Program-made: the position numbers and the translations under genes | From: Methanoregula sp. | GTDB taxonomy: Archaea; Halobacteriota; Methanomicrobia; Methanomicrobiales; Methanospirillaceae | Direction: 5' to 3' | DNA: 64,000 bases | Assembly (NCBI GenBank): GCA_026625165.1 | Contig: CP112999.1 | Location: 1,800,729-1,864,728 of the forward strand | Part shown: piece after piece, positions 36,358 through 46,233 of the stretch | How the letters are laid out: each line of letters begins with the position of its first letter | How positions within the stretch are numbered: position 1 is the stretch's first letter | The notes under the pieces: model-generated | Seen by the model: only the letters and a program-made list of their open reading frames with translations | Told to the model about the DNA's origin: nothing | The model's database searches: none

Positions 36358-36386
36358 CACCTTTAAAAGAATGCGCTTTAAAGGTG
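36358..36386. repeat. 10-bp perfect inverted repeat upstream of tRNA-Val
   Basis: CACCTTTAAA at 36358-36367 and TTTAAAGGTG at 36377-36386 with a nine-base spacer. On the minus strand both arms contain TTTAAA, so they double as TATA-like boxes for tRNA-Val. It may be a promoter symmetry, an operator, or a processing hairpin in the precursor. Confidence 0.6.
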
Positions 36387-36503
36387 GGTGAACGCAGTAT
36401 AAAAGAATTCTGTTCCTCATATGAATATTGTAAACAGGCTGCTGTTCTCCACCAGCAGATTCATGCACCGGGGGATTTACAGTACTCTCCGGAGTTGATG
36501 CGT

Positions 36504-36809
36504 ATGTGTAATGACGCAAAAAAGCAGTTATTTGTGTACGAACACGATGCGGGCAGGTTCGAACTGCTCGTGCGGATCCTGTACTGGATCCTGATCGGGA
36601 TTGTGATGTGGGTGTACGGGATCGTCGCCGGCATCTGCCTGATCATCCAGTGGTTCCACATCCTGATCCTTGGAAGCCGGAATGATGCGCTGTCCAATGT
36701 TGCAAAGGGCTATCTTGAATATATGGTGCATGTGATGGGCTACGTGTACATCATGACTGATAAACGCCCGGATATCATGCCGGTCGGTGTCAGGATTTAT
36801 GAGGAATAA
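36504..36809 (+). CDS. Small DUF4389-like membrane protein
   Basis: A 101-residue protein with one or two hydrophobic segments (IVMWVYGIVAGICLIIQW then LILG) between charged ends, resembling the DUF4389 group. The ATG at 36504 is preferred because GGAG at 36491-36494 has the correct spacing; an ATG two codons earlier sits too close. Unknown role. Its 3' end overlaps the next gene by 11 bases. It lies in the AT-rich, accessory-like patch that includes the IS element. Confidence 0.7.
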   Translation: MCNDAKKQLFVYEHDAGRFELLVRILYWILIGIVMWVYGIVAGICLIIQWFHILILGSRNDALSNVAKGYLEYMVHVMGYVYIMTDKRPDIMPVGVRIYEE

Positions 36810-37371
36810 TCCAACAGGTATTCAGATTGGATCAGAAAAAGCGAGAGGATTCCCCATAATCTTTGATACGCCTATGAATTCCATTGTTCATTTTTTTCAT
36901 AAATGGAATATACGAGTTTCTTTGGGGCCACAGGAATTTAAAGAATTATTACTCTCTCATCACCCGAATCGACCCTGCTTTGATGATGATATTATTGTTT
37001 TGTTTAATACACGGATTTGTGCGGGATGCCTGTTTGCATATCCAACAGCTTTCCTGACATTATATTTGTTTCACCCATCCGGGATTGGGAGCATTTACCT
37101 TGCATTGGCATTCGCAGTATTTTCTCAAATACGAAGGCTGTCAAAAAGTAAAATTTTACAAAATTTATGCAGGATTATTGCTGGCATCGCTCTGGGTTTT
37201 GGAATCGGTGGGGGTTATTGGGCCTTTATGAATAGTCAATGGTTGGAGATTTTTTTATTGATATTGGGTACAGCGGGTTACACCCTCTTAAAAGCCTATT
37301 CGATTAGGAACAAACTATTGAATTGTAAAAATTTCGGCTCTGGAGAATTCCTCAATACGAATAAGAACTGA
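36799..37371 (+). CDS. Membrane protein whose 3' end is rewritten by an IS insertion
   Basis: A 190-residue protein with three to four hydrophobic segments ([19 protein letters not shown], then [18 protein letters not shown], then a final pair). Family not recognised. The IS begins at 37336 inside this gene. Removing the element and one copy of the 8-base target duplication restores an in-frame ending of ...CKNFRAGRC followed by TAA at 38368-38370. The present reading instead runs eleven codons plus a stop into the IS, so residues after NF are replaced. The protein may still function since only the tail changes. Confidence 0.7.
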   Translation: MRNNPTGIQIGSEKARGFPIIFDTPMNSIVHFFHKWNIRVSLGPQEFKELLLSHHPNRPCFDDDIIVLFNTRICAGCLFAYPTAFLTLYLFHPSGIGSIYLALAFAVFSQIRRLSKSKILQNLCRIIAGIALGFGIGGGYWAFMNSQWLEIFLLILGTAGYTLLKAYSIRNKLLNCKNFGSGEFLNTNKN

Positions 37372-38235
37372 AATTGTTAACATCATTCTTGAGAGGTTAT
37401 AGAGGATCACTTTAATTTTGATCTCCTTGATCTGGAGTCTGTATTTTCGAGCCTTGAGGGCTTCTCCGAACTTTCTTTTCAGGACGGAGAATACCGTTTC
37501 GACCTTATTTCTCTGATGATACTTATCTTCATCGAATGACTGAGCGATTCGTCTTCGGTAATACCCGGAGATTCGTTTCCGTTTTCTGTTTCTGACCGGG
37601 ATAAGGGAACAGGAGTTGAGGGAGTCCCGGATCAATTCATGGATCTCTTCAGAGTCGTATCCTTTGTCCATGACATAGAGGTCGGATTGTCTGGTTCTGT
37701 GAGTTTGTTTCAGGAGTTTTTCAGCGTGAGGGATATCATGGACCGGGTGCTGGGAGATCTTCAGACCGGTGATAATCTGACGATCAGTATCAACGGAGAT
37801 CGAGGTTTTCAGGAACCGTTTTCTGGTCTTACCGGTTCTCCACGAATAATAATGGCTGGCATAGGAGCTGGTGAACCCGGATGAATCGATAGCAGTACAA
37901 GGGATCCTCTCGCCCCAGTCGTAGAACATTTTCATGAGCCGGTTAAGTAACCGGGTGAAAGTGAATGATCGGATCCGTTGACAGAACTTCTGGATAGTCG
38001 TGAAATGAGGTACTTCATCGAGGTGAATCTTCTCTCTGAGAGAATCCATGATCTCAGTTAGTTCGATCGTGTCCCGGTAATCTTCAGACAGATATTCTTT
38101 CAGGAGAAGGAGAATGAGTAACTGGTGTTGGGTATAGGTTTTTCTTGAGAACTTGGAAGAGAAAAGAGGAATTCTTGAATCTTTGATCAATCCGGATGAT
38201 ATTTCAACAAACCTGATATACCGGTTTGCTGACAC
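37315..38235 (-). CDS. IS5-family transposase (ISH1-like group)
   Basis: A 306-residue DDE transposase. The catalytic triad is visible: D in CTAIDSSG, D in [12 protein letters not shown] and E in [16 protein letters not shown]. An N-terminal DUF772-like helical domain precedes it. The start is GTG. The IS left end lies at 37336, so the last six residues (EIFTIQ) and the stop come from target DNA; the element carries no stop of its own in this frame. An inverted repeat sits just upstream of the start. Confidence 0.9.
   Translation of the reverse strand: MSANRYIRFVEISSGLIKDSRIPLFSSKFSRKTYTQHQLLILLLLKEYLSEDYRDTIELTEIMDSLREKIHLDEVPHFTTIQKFCQRIRSFTFTRLLNRLMKMFYDWGERIPCTAIDSSGFTSSYASHYYSWRTGKTRKRFLKTSISVDTDRQIITGLKISQHPVHDIPHAEKLLKQTHRTRQSDLYVMDKGYDSEEIHELIRDSLNSCSLIPVRNRKRKRISGYYRRRIAQSFDEDKYHQRNKVETVFSVLKRKFGEALKARKYRLQIKEIKIKVILYNLSRMMLTISVLIRIEEFSRAEIFTIQ
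37328..37335. repeat. Target-site duplication, left copy
   Basis: AAAATTTC, identical to 38345-38352, flanking the IS. Confidence 0.85.
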
Positions 38236-38344
38236 TATATCGTCTCCTTACAGGTTGATTGCATAACAAGGTAAGGAGACACCGTACCTTAGCTCTTTCG
38301 GTCGTCGGTACAACTCTGTTTTAGATCAGGTTTTCTACAGAGCC
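37336..38344 (-). mobile_element. Complete IS5-family insertion sequence, 1009 bp
   Basis: Ends are imperfect inverted repeats: GGCTCTGGAGAATTCCT at the left and GGCTCTGTAGAAAACCT (reverse complement of the right end), with a central mismatch block. Eight-base direct repeats AAAATTTC flank it. The size and the 8-bp duplication fit the ISH1 group of IS5. It carries one transposase gene on the minus strand and interrupts the membrane-protein gene at 36799. The element looks intact and possibly active. Confidence 0.88.
38242..38280. repeat. 10-bp perfect inverted repeat upstream of the transposase
   Basis: GTCTCCTTAC (38242-38251) and GTAAGGAGAC (38271-38280) flank a 19-base spacer, between the IS right end and the transposase start codon. 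In RNA it would form a stable stem over the leader; in other IS elements such stems limit expression from outside promoters. Confidence 0.7.
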
Positions 38345-38352
38345 AAAATTTC
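38345..38352. repeat. Target-site duplication, right copy
   Basis: AAAATTTC, identical to 37328-37335. Immediately after it the sequence CGAGCAGGAAGATGTTAA restores the target gene end when joined to the left flank. Confidence 0.85.
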
Positions 38353-38424
38353 CGAGCAGGAAGATGTTAAAGCAATAAATATGAAATTAAATTTTGCCAA
38401 TAACCATTTTGAAAAAAAGATTAA

Positions 38425-38850
38425 TTATCTTATACCAAGCATAAACTCTGCTGCATCTTTTTTCGCCTGTTCAGTATTCCCAATCGCTATGACCTTAACA
38501 TCAGTGACTCCGCTAATGGATATCGTCACCTGATGTTGATGAGTGAACCAATAGTAATAAATTGCGGCCCCAATAAGTCCTAAACAACATAAAATCACAA
38601 AAATAAACCAATTTACATCACGATCTTGCGATTGAAATGCAATTAAAAAATCTGTTTGGGTTTGGACTGCGTAGCCTTTTGCTGTAAAAAATGGAATTGC
38701 GCGTCCAAACAGTTCTTTCTGATCCATAGTTGTTGATTTCTGACCAGCGTTTTCGGATGATTTTGCCGTTAGGTCAGCTCCGCAATTCGAACACACAGTC
38801 GTAATACCATCAGTCACAGGCTTCCCGCAGTTAGTACAGAATCTCGCCAT
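38425..38850 (-). CDS. Zinc-ribbon membrane-anchored protein
   Basis: A 141-residue protein with two CxxC pairs (CTNCG and CSNCG) forming an N-terminal zinc ribbon, a flexible linker, a soluble beta stretch, one hydrophobic segment (FIFVILCCLGLIGAAIYYYWF) and a short C-terminal domain. The type resembles archaeal zinc-ribbon-TM proteins of unknown function. It lies in the AT-rich patch flanking the IS, next to serA. No catalytic residues are seen. Confidence 0.72.
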   Translation of the reverse strand: MARFCTNCGKPVTDGITTVCSNCGADLTAKSSENAGQKSTTMDQKELFGRAIPFFTAKGYAVQTQTDFLIAFQSQDRDVNWFIFVILCCLGLIGAAIYYYWFTHQHQVTISISGVTDVKVIAIGNTEQAKKDAAEFMLGIR

Positions 38851-38938
38851 CCAGTACCTCCTAAAAAAATTTACATTAATATTACATGAACAATTTTAAC
38901 GATAAGTGTATCTATAAAAAAAATTGAGAGAAAGTATA

Positions 38939-40543
38939 TCAGATCAGTTTGCCGGAGATCTTTGCAAACGTTGCGGTGAAGATCCCGGGCATGCCGCGTA
39001 TCTCTTCCATCACGCTCTCGGGGACATCGCTGTCCACGTTCAGGATCATGATCGCCTGCTCGCCGGGGTTGATCCTTCCCACCTGCATACCGGCAATATT
39101 GATATTGCATTTCCCGAGGATGGTGGATGCACGCCCGATAACGCCGGGCTTGTCAAGGTGCCGTGAAACGATCACGTAGCCTTCGGGAATCATGTCCATT
39201 GTATAACCGCCAACGGCGACAATGCGGCTGCGGCCCTTGAAAAACACCGTACCGCTGACTGTCTCTTCTCCCTTGTCAGTCTTGATCCTGATAGTGATGA
39301 GGTTTTTGAATCCGCTGGATTCCTGCGTGACTGTCTCGCTGACCGCAATCCCGCGTTCCCTTGCAATGAAATCCGCGTTCACGATATTGACCGGCTGCTG
39401 GAGAACCGGGTCGAGAAGCCCCTTGAGGGCAAGACGGGTGACATACTTCATGCTGCCGGCATACGCAGAGAGTTCTCCGCCGTAGATAAGCTCAACTGAT
39501 GAGAGCCTGCCGCCCGCGATCTGGGTGACGAACCGTCCCATCTTCTCGGCAAGTTGGGCAAAGGGCTGGAGCACTTCGGCATGCTCGGGAGGGACCATGG
39601 GGGCGTTGACCACGTATTTCGCAGACCCGCCTTTTAAGACTTCCACGCACTGCTTTGCGACGGAGACTGCCACATTCAGCTGTGCCTCGACCGTACTTGC
39701 CCCGAGGTGCGGGGTCACGATCACCTGGTCGAGGGTCAGGAGCGGGGACTCGTTCGGGGGCTCTTCTTCAAAAACATCGAGGGCGGCCCCTGCCACCTTA
39801 CCGCTCTTGATTGCATCGTAGAGCGCCTTTTCGTCGATGATGCCACCGCGGGCGCAGTTGATGATCCGCACCCCGTCTTTCATAGTCGCGATACTTTTTG
39901 CATTGATGACATGCTTCGTCTCAGCGATCAGAGGGGTATGGACGGTGATGACATCCGCGACCTTGAAAAGATCGGCCAAGGACATCATCTCTACACCGAG
40001 TTGGGCTGCCCGCTCCTTGGTTATGAAGGGGTCATAGGCGACGCATTTCATATCCATTGCATTTGCCCGCTTTGCCACTTCCCTGCCGATTCGCCCGAAC
40101 CCGACGATACCCAACGTCTTCTCATTGAGTTCCACGCCCATGAACTTTGATCGCTTCCACTCCTTTTTTTTCAGGCTTGCATTTGCCTGAGGAATATTAC
40201 GGGCGAGCGCCTGCATCATCGCCATCGTATGCTCGGTGGCGGCGAGCGTATTGCCTTCGGGAGCGTTTGCCACGATAATCCCGCGCCGGGTCGCCGCATC
40301 CACATCGACATTGTCCACCCCGACCCCGGCACGCCCGATAAACCGGAGCCGTTTGCCCGCATCGATCACCTTTGCGGTCACTTCGGTGCCGCTGCGCACA
40401 AGCAGGGCGTCGTAATCCCCGAGGATCTTACAAAGTTCATCCTCTTTTAAATCGGTTCTGACATCGACATCGCAGGCCGCACGGAGGATCTCGAGCCCTT
40501 CTTCTGCCAGCGGATCGCTGACAAGCACTCTGAAATTTGCCAT
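38939..40543 (-). CDS. serA: D-3-phosphoglycerate dehydrogenase
   Basis: A 534-residue enzyme, the first step of serine synthesis. The Rossmann motif [13 protein letters not shown] and catalytic set ([13 protein letters not shown], then the active-site histidine in [12 protein letters not shown]) are present. A long C-terminal half includes an ASB-type intervening domain and a final ACT domain ([17 protein letters not shown]), the usual serine-sensing layout. The ATG at MANFRVLV is preferred over one three codons upstream. It is monocistronic and divergent from ppsA. Confidence 0.95.
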   Translation of the reverse strand: MANFRVLVSDPLAEEGLEILRAACDVDVRTDLKEDELCKILGDYDALLVRSGTEVTAKVIDAGKRLRFIGRAGVGVDNVDVDAATRRGIIVANAPEGNTLAATEHTMAMMQALARNIPQANASLKKKEWKRSKFMGVELNEKTLGIVGFGRIGREVAKRANAMDMKCVAYDPFITKERAAQLGVEMMSLADLFKVADVITVHTPLIAETKHVINAKSIATMKDGVRIINCARGGIIDEKALYDAIKSGKVAGAALDVFEEEPPNESPLLTLDQVIVTPHLGASTVEAQLNVAVSVAKQCVEVLKGGSAKYVVNAPMVPPEHAEVLQPFAQLAEKMGRFVTQIAGGRLSSVELIYGGELSAYAGSMKYVTRLALKGLLDPVLQQPVNIVNADFIARERGIAVSETVTQESSGFKNLITIRIKTDKGEETVSGTVFFKGRSRIVAVGGYTMDMIPEGYVIVSRHLDKPGVIGRASTILGKCNINIAGMQVGRINPGEQAIMILNVDSDVPESVMEEIRGMPGIFTATFAKISGKLI

Positions 40544-40750
40544 AAAACCCATACAGTATCTGCACCATACCTAATCAGATTTGTTCTTTTTTTAAAACAG
40601 GAAAAAACACACCAACAGGTTGGAAAGGAAACATGCTCCCGCATATAAGTTGTTTGATCCCAAAATATTTTGTTCGCTGGAATATCCGCCTGTAAAACCG
40701 GCATGATAATTATTAAACAGACATGAGGTGAGATCATAAGTGGTGCGAGC

Positions 40751-43048
40751 ATGAACACTGTCCCCAATATCCTGTGGCTTGAGGAGATCAGGAAGGAAGA
40801 TATCATATCGGTAGGAGGAAAAGGAGCATCGCTGGGCGAGATGGCGTCCATCGGGCTTCCTGTCCCCAGGGCGTTTGTCGTAACCGCCCAGGCGTTCCGC
40901 CGTTTCCTTGTCGAGACCGGTCTTGAACCGAAGATCTACAAGTCAATCGAACGCCTCGATGTAGAGAACAACGCGGCGCTGGAGAAAGCGGCTGATACCG
41001 CAAAAGGGCTGGTGCTGAAAGCAAAGATGCCTGCTGCTCTCCGCGATGAGATTAAAAAAGCGTACCGGAAGATGTCCGCAAATGACCTTGTTGTCGCAGT
41101 CCGGTCAAGCGCAACAGCCGAAGACCTTCCTGATGCAAGTTTTGCCGGGCAGCAGGAGACCTATCTCAATATCAAAGGGGAAGCAGCACTCCTTACCGCA
41201 GTGCAGAAGTGCTGGGCGTCCCTGTACGGTGCACGGGCGATCTACTACCGGGCCAAACAGGGGTTTGATGACCATACGGTCAATATAGCCGTGGTCGTCC
41301 AGCAGCTGGTAAATGCAGATAAAGCCGGTGTCATGTTCACGTCCCATCCCATCACAGGGGACCCGTCTACCATAATCGAAGGGTCATGGGGATTGGGGGA
41401 GTCAGTTGTCTCCGGGACCGTTTCCCCGGACAAATATGTCTTTGACCAGCGGACGGAGAAGATCGAGGACCGGTTCATTGCCAACAAGAAAGTTGAGATC
41501 ATTGCCGACGGGGAACACGGGACAAAAGTCGTCGAAGTTGCAGCAGGCCGCCAGGATGCGCAGGTCCTTTCTGATGCAGAGGTCGCAAAACTCGGGATGT
41601 ACGGGAAGATCGCCGAGAACCATTACGGAATCCCGCAGGATGTTGAATGGGGTATCGTGGGCGAAACCATATACATCCTCCAGTCCCGCCCGATCACAAC
41701 CATCGGTGCTAAAAAAGGCGGGCAGGGTGCACCTGCGGCAAAGCCCGGTGCAAAGGAGAGCCATAAAATCCTCGTGCAGGGACAGGGTGCGTCTCCCGGG
41801 ATTGCTGTCGGCAGGGTGGCACTCATCAGGGATGTCAAGGACACCGGTGGCGTCAAAGAAGGGGACATACTTGTCACCCGCATGACAAACCCGGACATGG
41901 TGCCGGCGATGAAGAAGGTCGCTGCCATTGTGACTGACGAGGGCGGGATGACCTGCCATGCTGCAATCGTGAGCAGGGAACTGGGTACTCCGGCAGTCGT
42001 GGGGACGAAGAATGCCACGTCGTTGCTGCAGCCCGGGCAACAGGTCACGGTTGACGGCGAGCGTGGGCTCATCTATGAAGGGGCAATCGAGCAGCCGGTA
42101 CAGAAACAGCAGGTGGTGCAACAGGTTGGGACAGGTACAGCACCAATCATCACGGCGACAAGCGTGAAGGTGAACGTTTCAATCCCGGAAGCGGCGGCAC
42201 GCGCAGCCGCAACAGGTGCAGATGGCGTCGGGCTGCTTCGGATCGAACACCTGATACTCGGACTTAACAAGACACCGGGCTGGTACATCACCAACCGCCG
42301 CGAGGAGGAGTTTGTCCGGGAACTTCATGACGGCATCAAGATCGTGCTCGATGCATTCCCGGGCAAATCCGTCTGGGTGCGGACCCTTGATGCACCGACA
42401 GACGAGTTCCGGAACATGATGGGGGGGGAGAACGAGCCGCACGAGCACAACCCGATGCTCGGGTGGCGCGGGATCCGTCGCGACCTCCAGAGCCCTGACC
42501 AGTTCCGGCTTCAGGTCGAAGCATTCAAACAACTCTGGAAAGAGGGGTATGAGAACCTCGGCGTGATGTTCCCCATGGTCTCACACCCCGACCAGTTCGT
42601 GCAGGCAAAGGAGATGATGCGCGGGTGGGACGTGGACGTGGAGAACGTGACGCTCGGGATTATGATCGAGATCCCGTCAAGCGCGATCCTGATTGAGGAC
42701 TTCTTGGAATGCGGGATCAAATTTGCGTCGTTTGGGACAAACGACCTGATCCAGTACACCCTTGCCATCGACCGGAACAACGAAAATGTTGCCAACATGT
42801 ACCAGCCAAAGCACCCGGCGGTGCTCCATCTGATCCACAACGCGATCCAGACCTGCCGCGAGTATGGTGTTGAGTGCTCTATCTGCGGTCAGGCAGGTTC
42901 TGACCCCAAGATGGTGGAGTGGCTTGTCGAACATGGTATTGCGAGTGTCTCGGCAAACATCGATGCAATTGCAAAGATCCGCGAGACAGTCGCCCGAACG
43001 GAAAAACGCATCATCCTGGAAGCAGCGAGAACCGGTAATGCTGAATAA
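40751..43048 (+). CDS. ppsA: Phosphoenolpyruvate synthase
   Basis: A 765-residue enzyme making PEP from pyruvate, ATP and water for gluconeogenesis. The ATP-grasp half begins with VGGKGASLGEMASIGLPVP; the phosphohistidine domain has GGMTCHAAIVSRELGTPAVVG with the catalytic histidine; the PEP-binding barrel ends in GTNDLIQYTLAIDRNN and ECSICGQAGSDP. A glycine/alanine/lysine-rich linker (residues about 320-335) separates the first two domains. The mfnA gene begins 11 bases before its stop, which starts a long run of overlapped genes. Confidence 0.96.
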   Translation: MNTVPNILWLEEIRKEDIISVGGKGASLGEMASIGLPVPRAFVVTAQAFRRFLVETGLEPKIYKSIERLDVENNAALEKAADTAKGLVLKAKMPAALRDEIKKAYRKMSANDLVVAVRSSATAEDLPDASFAGQQETYLNIKGEAALLTAVQKCWASLYGARAIYYRAKQGFDDHTVNIAVVVQQLVNADKAGVMFTSHPITGDPSTIIEGSWGLGESVVSGTVSPDKYVFDQRTEKIEDRFIANKKVEIIADGEHGTKVVEVAAGRQDAQVLSDAEVAKLGMYGKIAENHYGIPQDVEWGIVGETIYILQSRPITTIGAKKGGQGAPAAKPGAKESHKILVQGQGASPGIAVGRVALIRDVKDTGGVKEGDILVTRMTNPDMVPAMKKVAAIVTDEGGMTCHAAIVSRELGTPAVVGTKNATSLLQPGQQVTVDGERGLIYEGAIEQPVQKQQVVQQVGTGTAPIITATSVKVNVSIPEAAARAAATGADGVGLLRIEHLILGLNKTPGWYITNRREEEFVRELHDGIKIVLDAFPGKSVWVRTLDAPTDEFRNMMGGENEPHEHNPMLGWRGIRRDLQSPDQFRLQVEAFKQLWKEGYENLGVMFPMVSHPDQFVQAKEMMRGWDVDVENVTLGIMIEIPSSAILIEDFLECGIKFASFGTNDLIQYTLAIDRNNENVANMYQPKHPAVLHLIHNAIQTCREYGVECSICGQAGSDPKMVEWLVEHGIASVSANIDAIAKIRETVARTEKRIILEAARTGNAE

Positions 43049-44138
43049 GGGACTGCCGGAAGCCGGACTCTTCTCATTTTTTGCCCAAAAAAAAGGGGAG
43101 GATCTTGACCACGACTTTATCTTAAGCTCCATGTGCACTCCCCCGCATCCGGTTGCGGTAAAAGCACACTGCATGTTCATAGAGACCAACCTTGGTGACC
43201 CGGGGCTCTTTTTGGGGACTGTATCACTGGAGAAACTGCTCATAGAACGCCTGGGAACCCTGTTCCACAACCCGGAGGCAGGCGGGTACTCGACTTCAGG
43301 GGGAACGGAGTCCAACATCCAGGCACTCCGCCTTGCAAAGGAACTGAGAAAAGAGACCAGGTCCCCAAACGTTGTGGTCCCGGAATCCGCACATTTTTCG
43401 TTTAAAAAAGCCTGCGACATCCTCAGTCTCGAAATGCGCACCGTCCCGCTGGACCGCACCATGAAGATGGACGCTGCACAGGCAGCAGAAATCATCGACA
43501 GGAACACTATATGCCTCGTCGGGGTTGCAGGCACGACCGAGTACGGCCTCATCGACCCCATTGCAAACCTTGCCGCTATCGCATCCGAGCAGGATATTTT
43601 CTTCCATGTCGATGCAGCATTCGGCGGCATGGTGATCCCGTTCCTTGACCATGCAATCCCATTTGATTTCTCACTGCCCGGCGTCACCAGTATTGCTGTC
43701 GATCCCCACAAGATGGGGATGGGTACGATCCCATGCGGGTGTCTCCTGACACGGCAGCCGGATATGCTCAATATTTTAAACATCGACACGCCTTACCTCT
43801 CGGTCAAACAGGAGTTTACACTTGCAGGGACACGCCCGGGCGCTCCGGTTGCGGGGGCGCTCGCGGTGCTGGATTATCTTGGCGTTGAAGGGATGCGGGC
43901 AGTCGTCGCGGGGTGCATGAAAAATACGTCGCGGCTTATCGATGGCATGGAGACGTACGGGATCCAGCGGGCGGTGACTCCTGAATTGAATGTCGCGACG
44001 TTCGTCTGCAAGGATGTACCAGACCGGTGGATGGTGTCATGGACCCGCCGGGGGCACCTGCGGATTGTCTGCATGCCCCATGTCCACCGCGACCGGATCG
44101 AGGCGTTCCTTAACGATATTGGTGAGTTGTATGCTTGA
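43038..44138 (+). CDS. mfnA: L-tyrosine/L-aspartate decarboxylase
   Basis: A 366-residue PLP-dependent group-II decarboxylase. In methanogens MfnA makes tyramine for methanofuran; the same or similar enzymes make beta-alanine for coenzyme A. Markers are [27 protein letters not shown] and the PLP lysine in [15 protein letters not shown]. The ATG at 43038 overlaps ppsA by 11 bases; earlier codons in frame lie inside ppsA. The next gene begins eight bases before the end. Context: core carbon plus cofactor genes coupled in one operon. Confidence 0.9.
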   Translation: MLNKGLPEAGLFSFFAQKKGEDLDHDFILSSMCTPPHPVAVKAHCMFIETNLGDPGLFLGTVSLEKLLIERLGTLFHNPEAGGYSTSGGTESNIQALRLAKELRKETRSPNVVVPESAHFSFKKACDILSLEMRTVPLDRTMKMDAAQAAEIIDRNTICLVGVAGTTEYGLIDPIANLAAIASEQDIFFHVDAAFGGMVIPFLDHAIPFDFSLPGVTSIAVDPHKMGMGTIPCGCLLTRQPDMLNILNIDTPYLSVKQEFTLAGTRPGAPVAGALAVLDYLGVEGMRAVVAGCMKNTSRLIDGMETYGIQRAVTPELNVATFVCKDVPDRWMVSWTRRGHLRIVCMPHVHRDRIEAFLNDIGELYA

Positions 44139-44679
44139 CAGACTGGTAAAATCCCTTGAGACCTGCCCCATGGTAAAGAGGGGTGAATATAACTACTTCA
44201 TCCACCCGATAACAGACGGCGTCCCGGTTGTTGAGCCAGCGCTTCTGCGCGAGGTCTGCACCGGGATGCTCAGGGTGCTTGACCTGAACGGTGTGGACAA
44301 GATTGTTGTGGTGGAAGCGATGGGCATCCATATCGGCTCAGTGCTCTCGACCATGACCGACATCCCGATGACGATCATGCGCAAGCGGGAGTACAAACTG
44401 CCGGGAGAGATCGCTGTCCACCAGGCGACCGGCTACTCCAAGGGAGAACTCTATCTCAACGGGATCTCAAAAGGTGACCGGGTGGTTATTGTTGATGATG
44501 TCGTGAGTACCGGGGGGACGATGCGGGCGCTCCTGCAGGCGCTTTCAATTGCCGGTGCTGAAGTAACCGATGTCTGTTTTGCTATCCAGCGGGGGAACCC
44601 GTCAATAGGACGGCCGTACAAGTCGCTTGTAAAAATCGAGGTCGCCGAAAAGGTGCATGTTGTTGAGCGTTACCTCTGA
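44131..44679 (+). CDS. hpt: Hypoxanthine/guanine phosphoribosyltransferase
   Basis: A 182-residue type-I PRTase with the PRPP loop [20 protein letters not shown] and upstream [15 protein letters not shown] typical of archaeal Hpt proteins, which salvage hypoxanthine or guanine. The start overlaps mfnA by eight bases; the end overlaps dph2 by 23 bases. No N-terminal repressor domain (PurR type) is present. The purine specificity is inferred from the family. Confidence 0.9.
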   Translation: MLDRLVKSLETCPMVKRGEYNYFIHPITDGVPVVEPALLREVCTGMLRVLDLNGVDKIVVVEAMGIHIGSVLSTMTDIPMTIMRKREYKLPGEIAVHQATGYSKGELYLNGISKGDRVVIVDDVVSTGGTMRALLQALSIAGAEVTDVCFAIQRGNPSIGRPYKSLVKIEVAEKVHVVERYL

Positions 44680-45604
44680 CCTGATCGCAGCATTAAAAGA
44701 ACGGGGGGTGCATAAGATCGCTCTCCAGTTTCCGGAAGGTCTGAAGCGGAAGTCAGCAGCGGTTGCTGCTGAAATAGCAGATGCGGGGTTTGAGGTGATC
44801 GTGAGCGGCGATCCCTGCTATGGCGCCTGCGACCTTGCTCTCGATACACTCTCCTATGCTGACGTGCTGGTCCATTTCGGACATTCTCCGGTCGACTCCC
44901 GTGACAATGTGATATTCGAATTGTGTCAGACGGATTTTGATGTCGCGATTCTTGAGAATGCTCTCCCGCTGCTGGAAGGAAAAAACGTGGGGCTGGTCAC
45001 CACCGTCCAGCACGTCCACCTCATCCCTGCAATAGAGGCATTTCTCCAGTCAAAAGGGATTGATGTGCGGGTTGCGGAGGGATCCCGCCGGACCCCTCAC
45101 CGGGGACAGGTGCTCGGGTGCAGCTTTGCTTTGGCAAAGGAAACATGTGCAGGTGAAATACTCTTCGTCGGCACAGGAGTCTTCCACCCGATCGGGATTT
45201 CCATTTCCACCAGCGCACGGGTGGTTGCGCTCGACCCGCTTACCGGAACTGCACAAATAGTCGACGGGGAGCCTCTCATTCGCCGGCGTTTTGCAGTAAT
45301 GGAGCGGGCACGGGGTGCAAAGAACTTCGGCATCATCGTTTCCACCAAGAGCGGGCAGCAGCGCCTCGCCCTTGCAGAGCGGCTCGTAGCACTCTCCAAT
45401 AACGCTGCCATCATCATGATGAGGGAGGTCATCCCGGACGAACTGTTAAACCTTGGTTTTGCCGCGTATGTTAATACTGCCTGCCCCCGGCTCGTATATG
45501 ACGACCAGGCGCGTTTCCCCGTTCCTGTCCTCTCCCCGCAGGAGTTTGAGATCCTGTGCGGTGCCCGGGCATGGGATGACTATGCGATTGATGAGATTGC
45601 ATGA
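44657..45604 (+). CDS. dph2: Diphthamide synthase subunit Dph2 (radical SAM-like)
   Basis: A 315-residue protein of the Dph1/Dph2 family. Archaeal Dph2 homodimers use an unusual 4Fe-4S/SAM reaction to start diphthamide on elongation factor 2. The three cluster cysteines can be placed: [11 protein letters not shown] (about residue 57), VLGCSFA (about 155) and [13 protein letters not shown] (about 275). It overlaps hpt by 23 bases and the next gene by four bases (ATGA). Confidence 0.93.
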   Translation: MLLSVTSDLIAALKERGVHKIALQFPEGLKRKSAAVAAEIADAGFEVIVSGDPCYGACDLALDTLSYADVLVHFGHSPVDSRDNVIFELCQTDFDVAILENALPLLEGKNVGLVTTVQHVHLIPAIEAFLQSKGIDVRVAEGSRRTPHRGQVLGCSFALAKETCAGEILFVGTGVFHPIGISISTSARVVALDPLTGTAQIVDGEPLIRRRFAVMERARGAKNFGIIVSTKSGQQRLALAERLVALSNNAAIIMMREVIPDELLNLGFAAYVNTACPRLVYDDQARFPVPVLSPQEFEILCGARAWDDYAIDEIA

Positions 45605-46233
45605 AACTCAAGAAACTCGAGATGGCACTCCAGCGCCTCGCCGGCTTTCCCCGCCCCCGTGCGGCGCTCGAACAGTACCAGACCCCGGCGCCACTTGCTG
45701 CCCGGCTCCTCTACCACGCCCTCATGAAAGGGGATATCGAAAAGAAATCGGTGTGCGATCTCGGGACCGGCACCGGGGTCCTTGCGATCGGGGCTGCCCT
45801 CCTCGGTGCTGAAAATGTCAGGGGCATCGATATCGATCACAGTGCAACCGTGGTGGCAAAAGAGAATGCCACCCTGATGGGAGTCGATGTGGAATTCCTT
45901 GTCGTGGACGTGCGGGATGCCTCACTTGCAGGCAGAATCGGTAACTGTGACACGGTTATCATGAACCCCCCGTTCGGAGCGCAGGAGGCACACGCTGACC
46001 GCCCGTTCATCGACCTCGCCCTGTTGACTGCACCGGTAACCTACGGCATCTTTAATGCAGGATCCACCCAATTCATTAGGACATATACAGAGGGAAGAGC
46101 GGAGATCGCCGAGCGGGTCGGCGGGGTTTTTCCGATAAAACGCACGTTTTCCTTCCACACAAAAGAGATACAGGAGATCGAGGTCGAGATCCTACGGTTG
46201 ATATCCAGACAACAGGTAACCCACCGGGCATAA
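45601..46233 (+). CDS. METTL5-like N6-adenine rRNA methyltransferase
   Basis: A 210-residue Rossmann methyltransferase: SAM site DLGTGTGVLAIGAALLGA, catalytic NPPF (VIMNPPFGAQEAHADRPF) and an N-terminal cap helix. It matches the METTL5 group, which with a TRM112 partner makes m6A in small-subunit rRNA; archaeal members are less studied. It follows dph2 with an ATGA overlap, so translation-factor and ribosome modification genes share an operon. Its TAA overlaps a possible ATA start for the next gene. Confidence 0.87.
   Translation: MKLKKLEMALQRLAGFPRPRAALEQYQTPAPLAARLLYHALMKGDIEKKSVCDLGTGTGVLAIGAALLGAENVRGIDIDHSATVVAKENATLMGVDVEFLVVDVRDASLAGRIGNCDTVIMNPPFGAQEAHADRPFIDLALLTAPVTYGIFNAGSTQFIRTYTEGRAEIAERVGGVFPIKRTFSFHTKEIQEIEVEILRLISRQQVTHRA

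Noticed and set aside
37639..37884. 81-codon plus-strand frame inside the IS
   Set aside because: Antisense to the transposase with no motif; no second gene is expected in this IS group.
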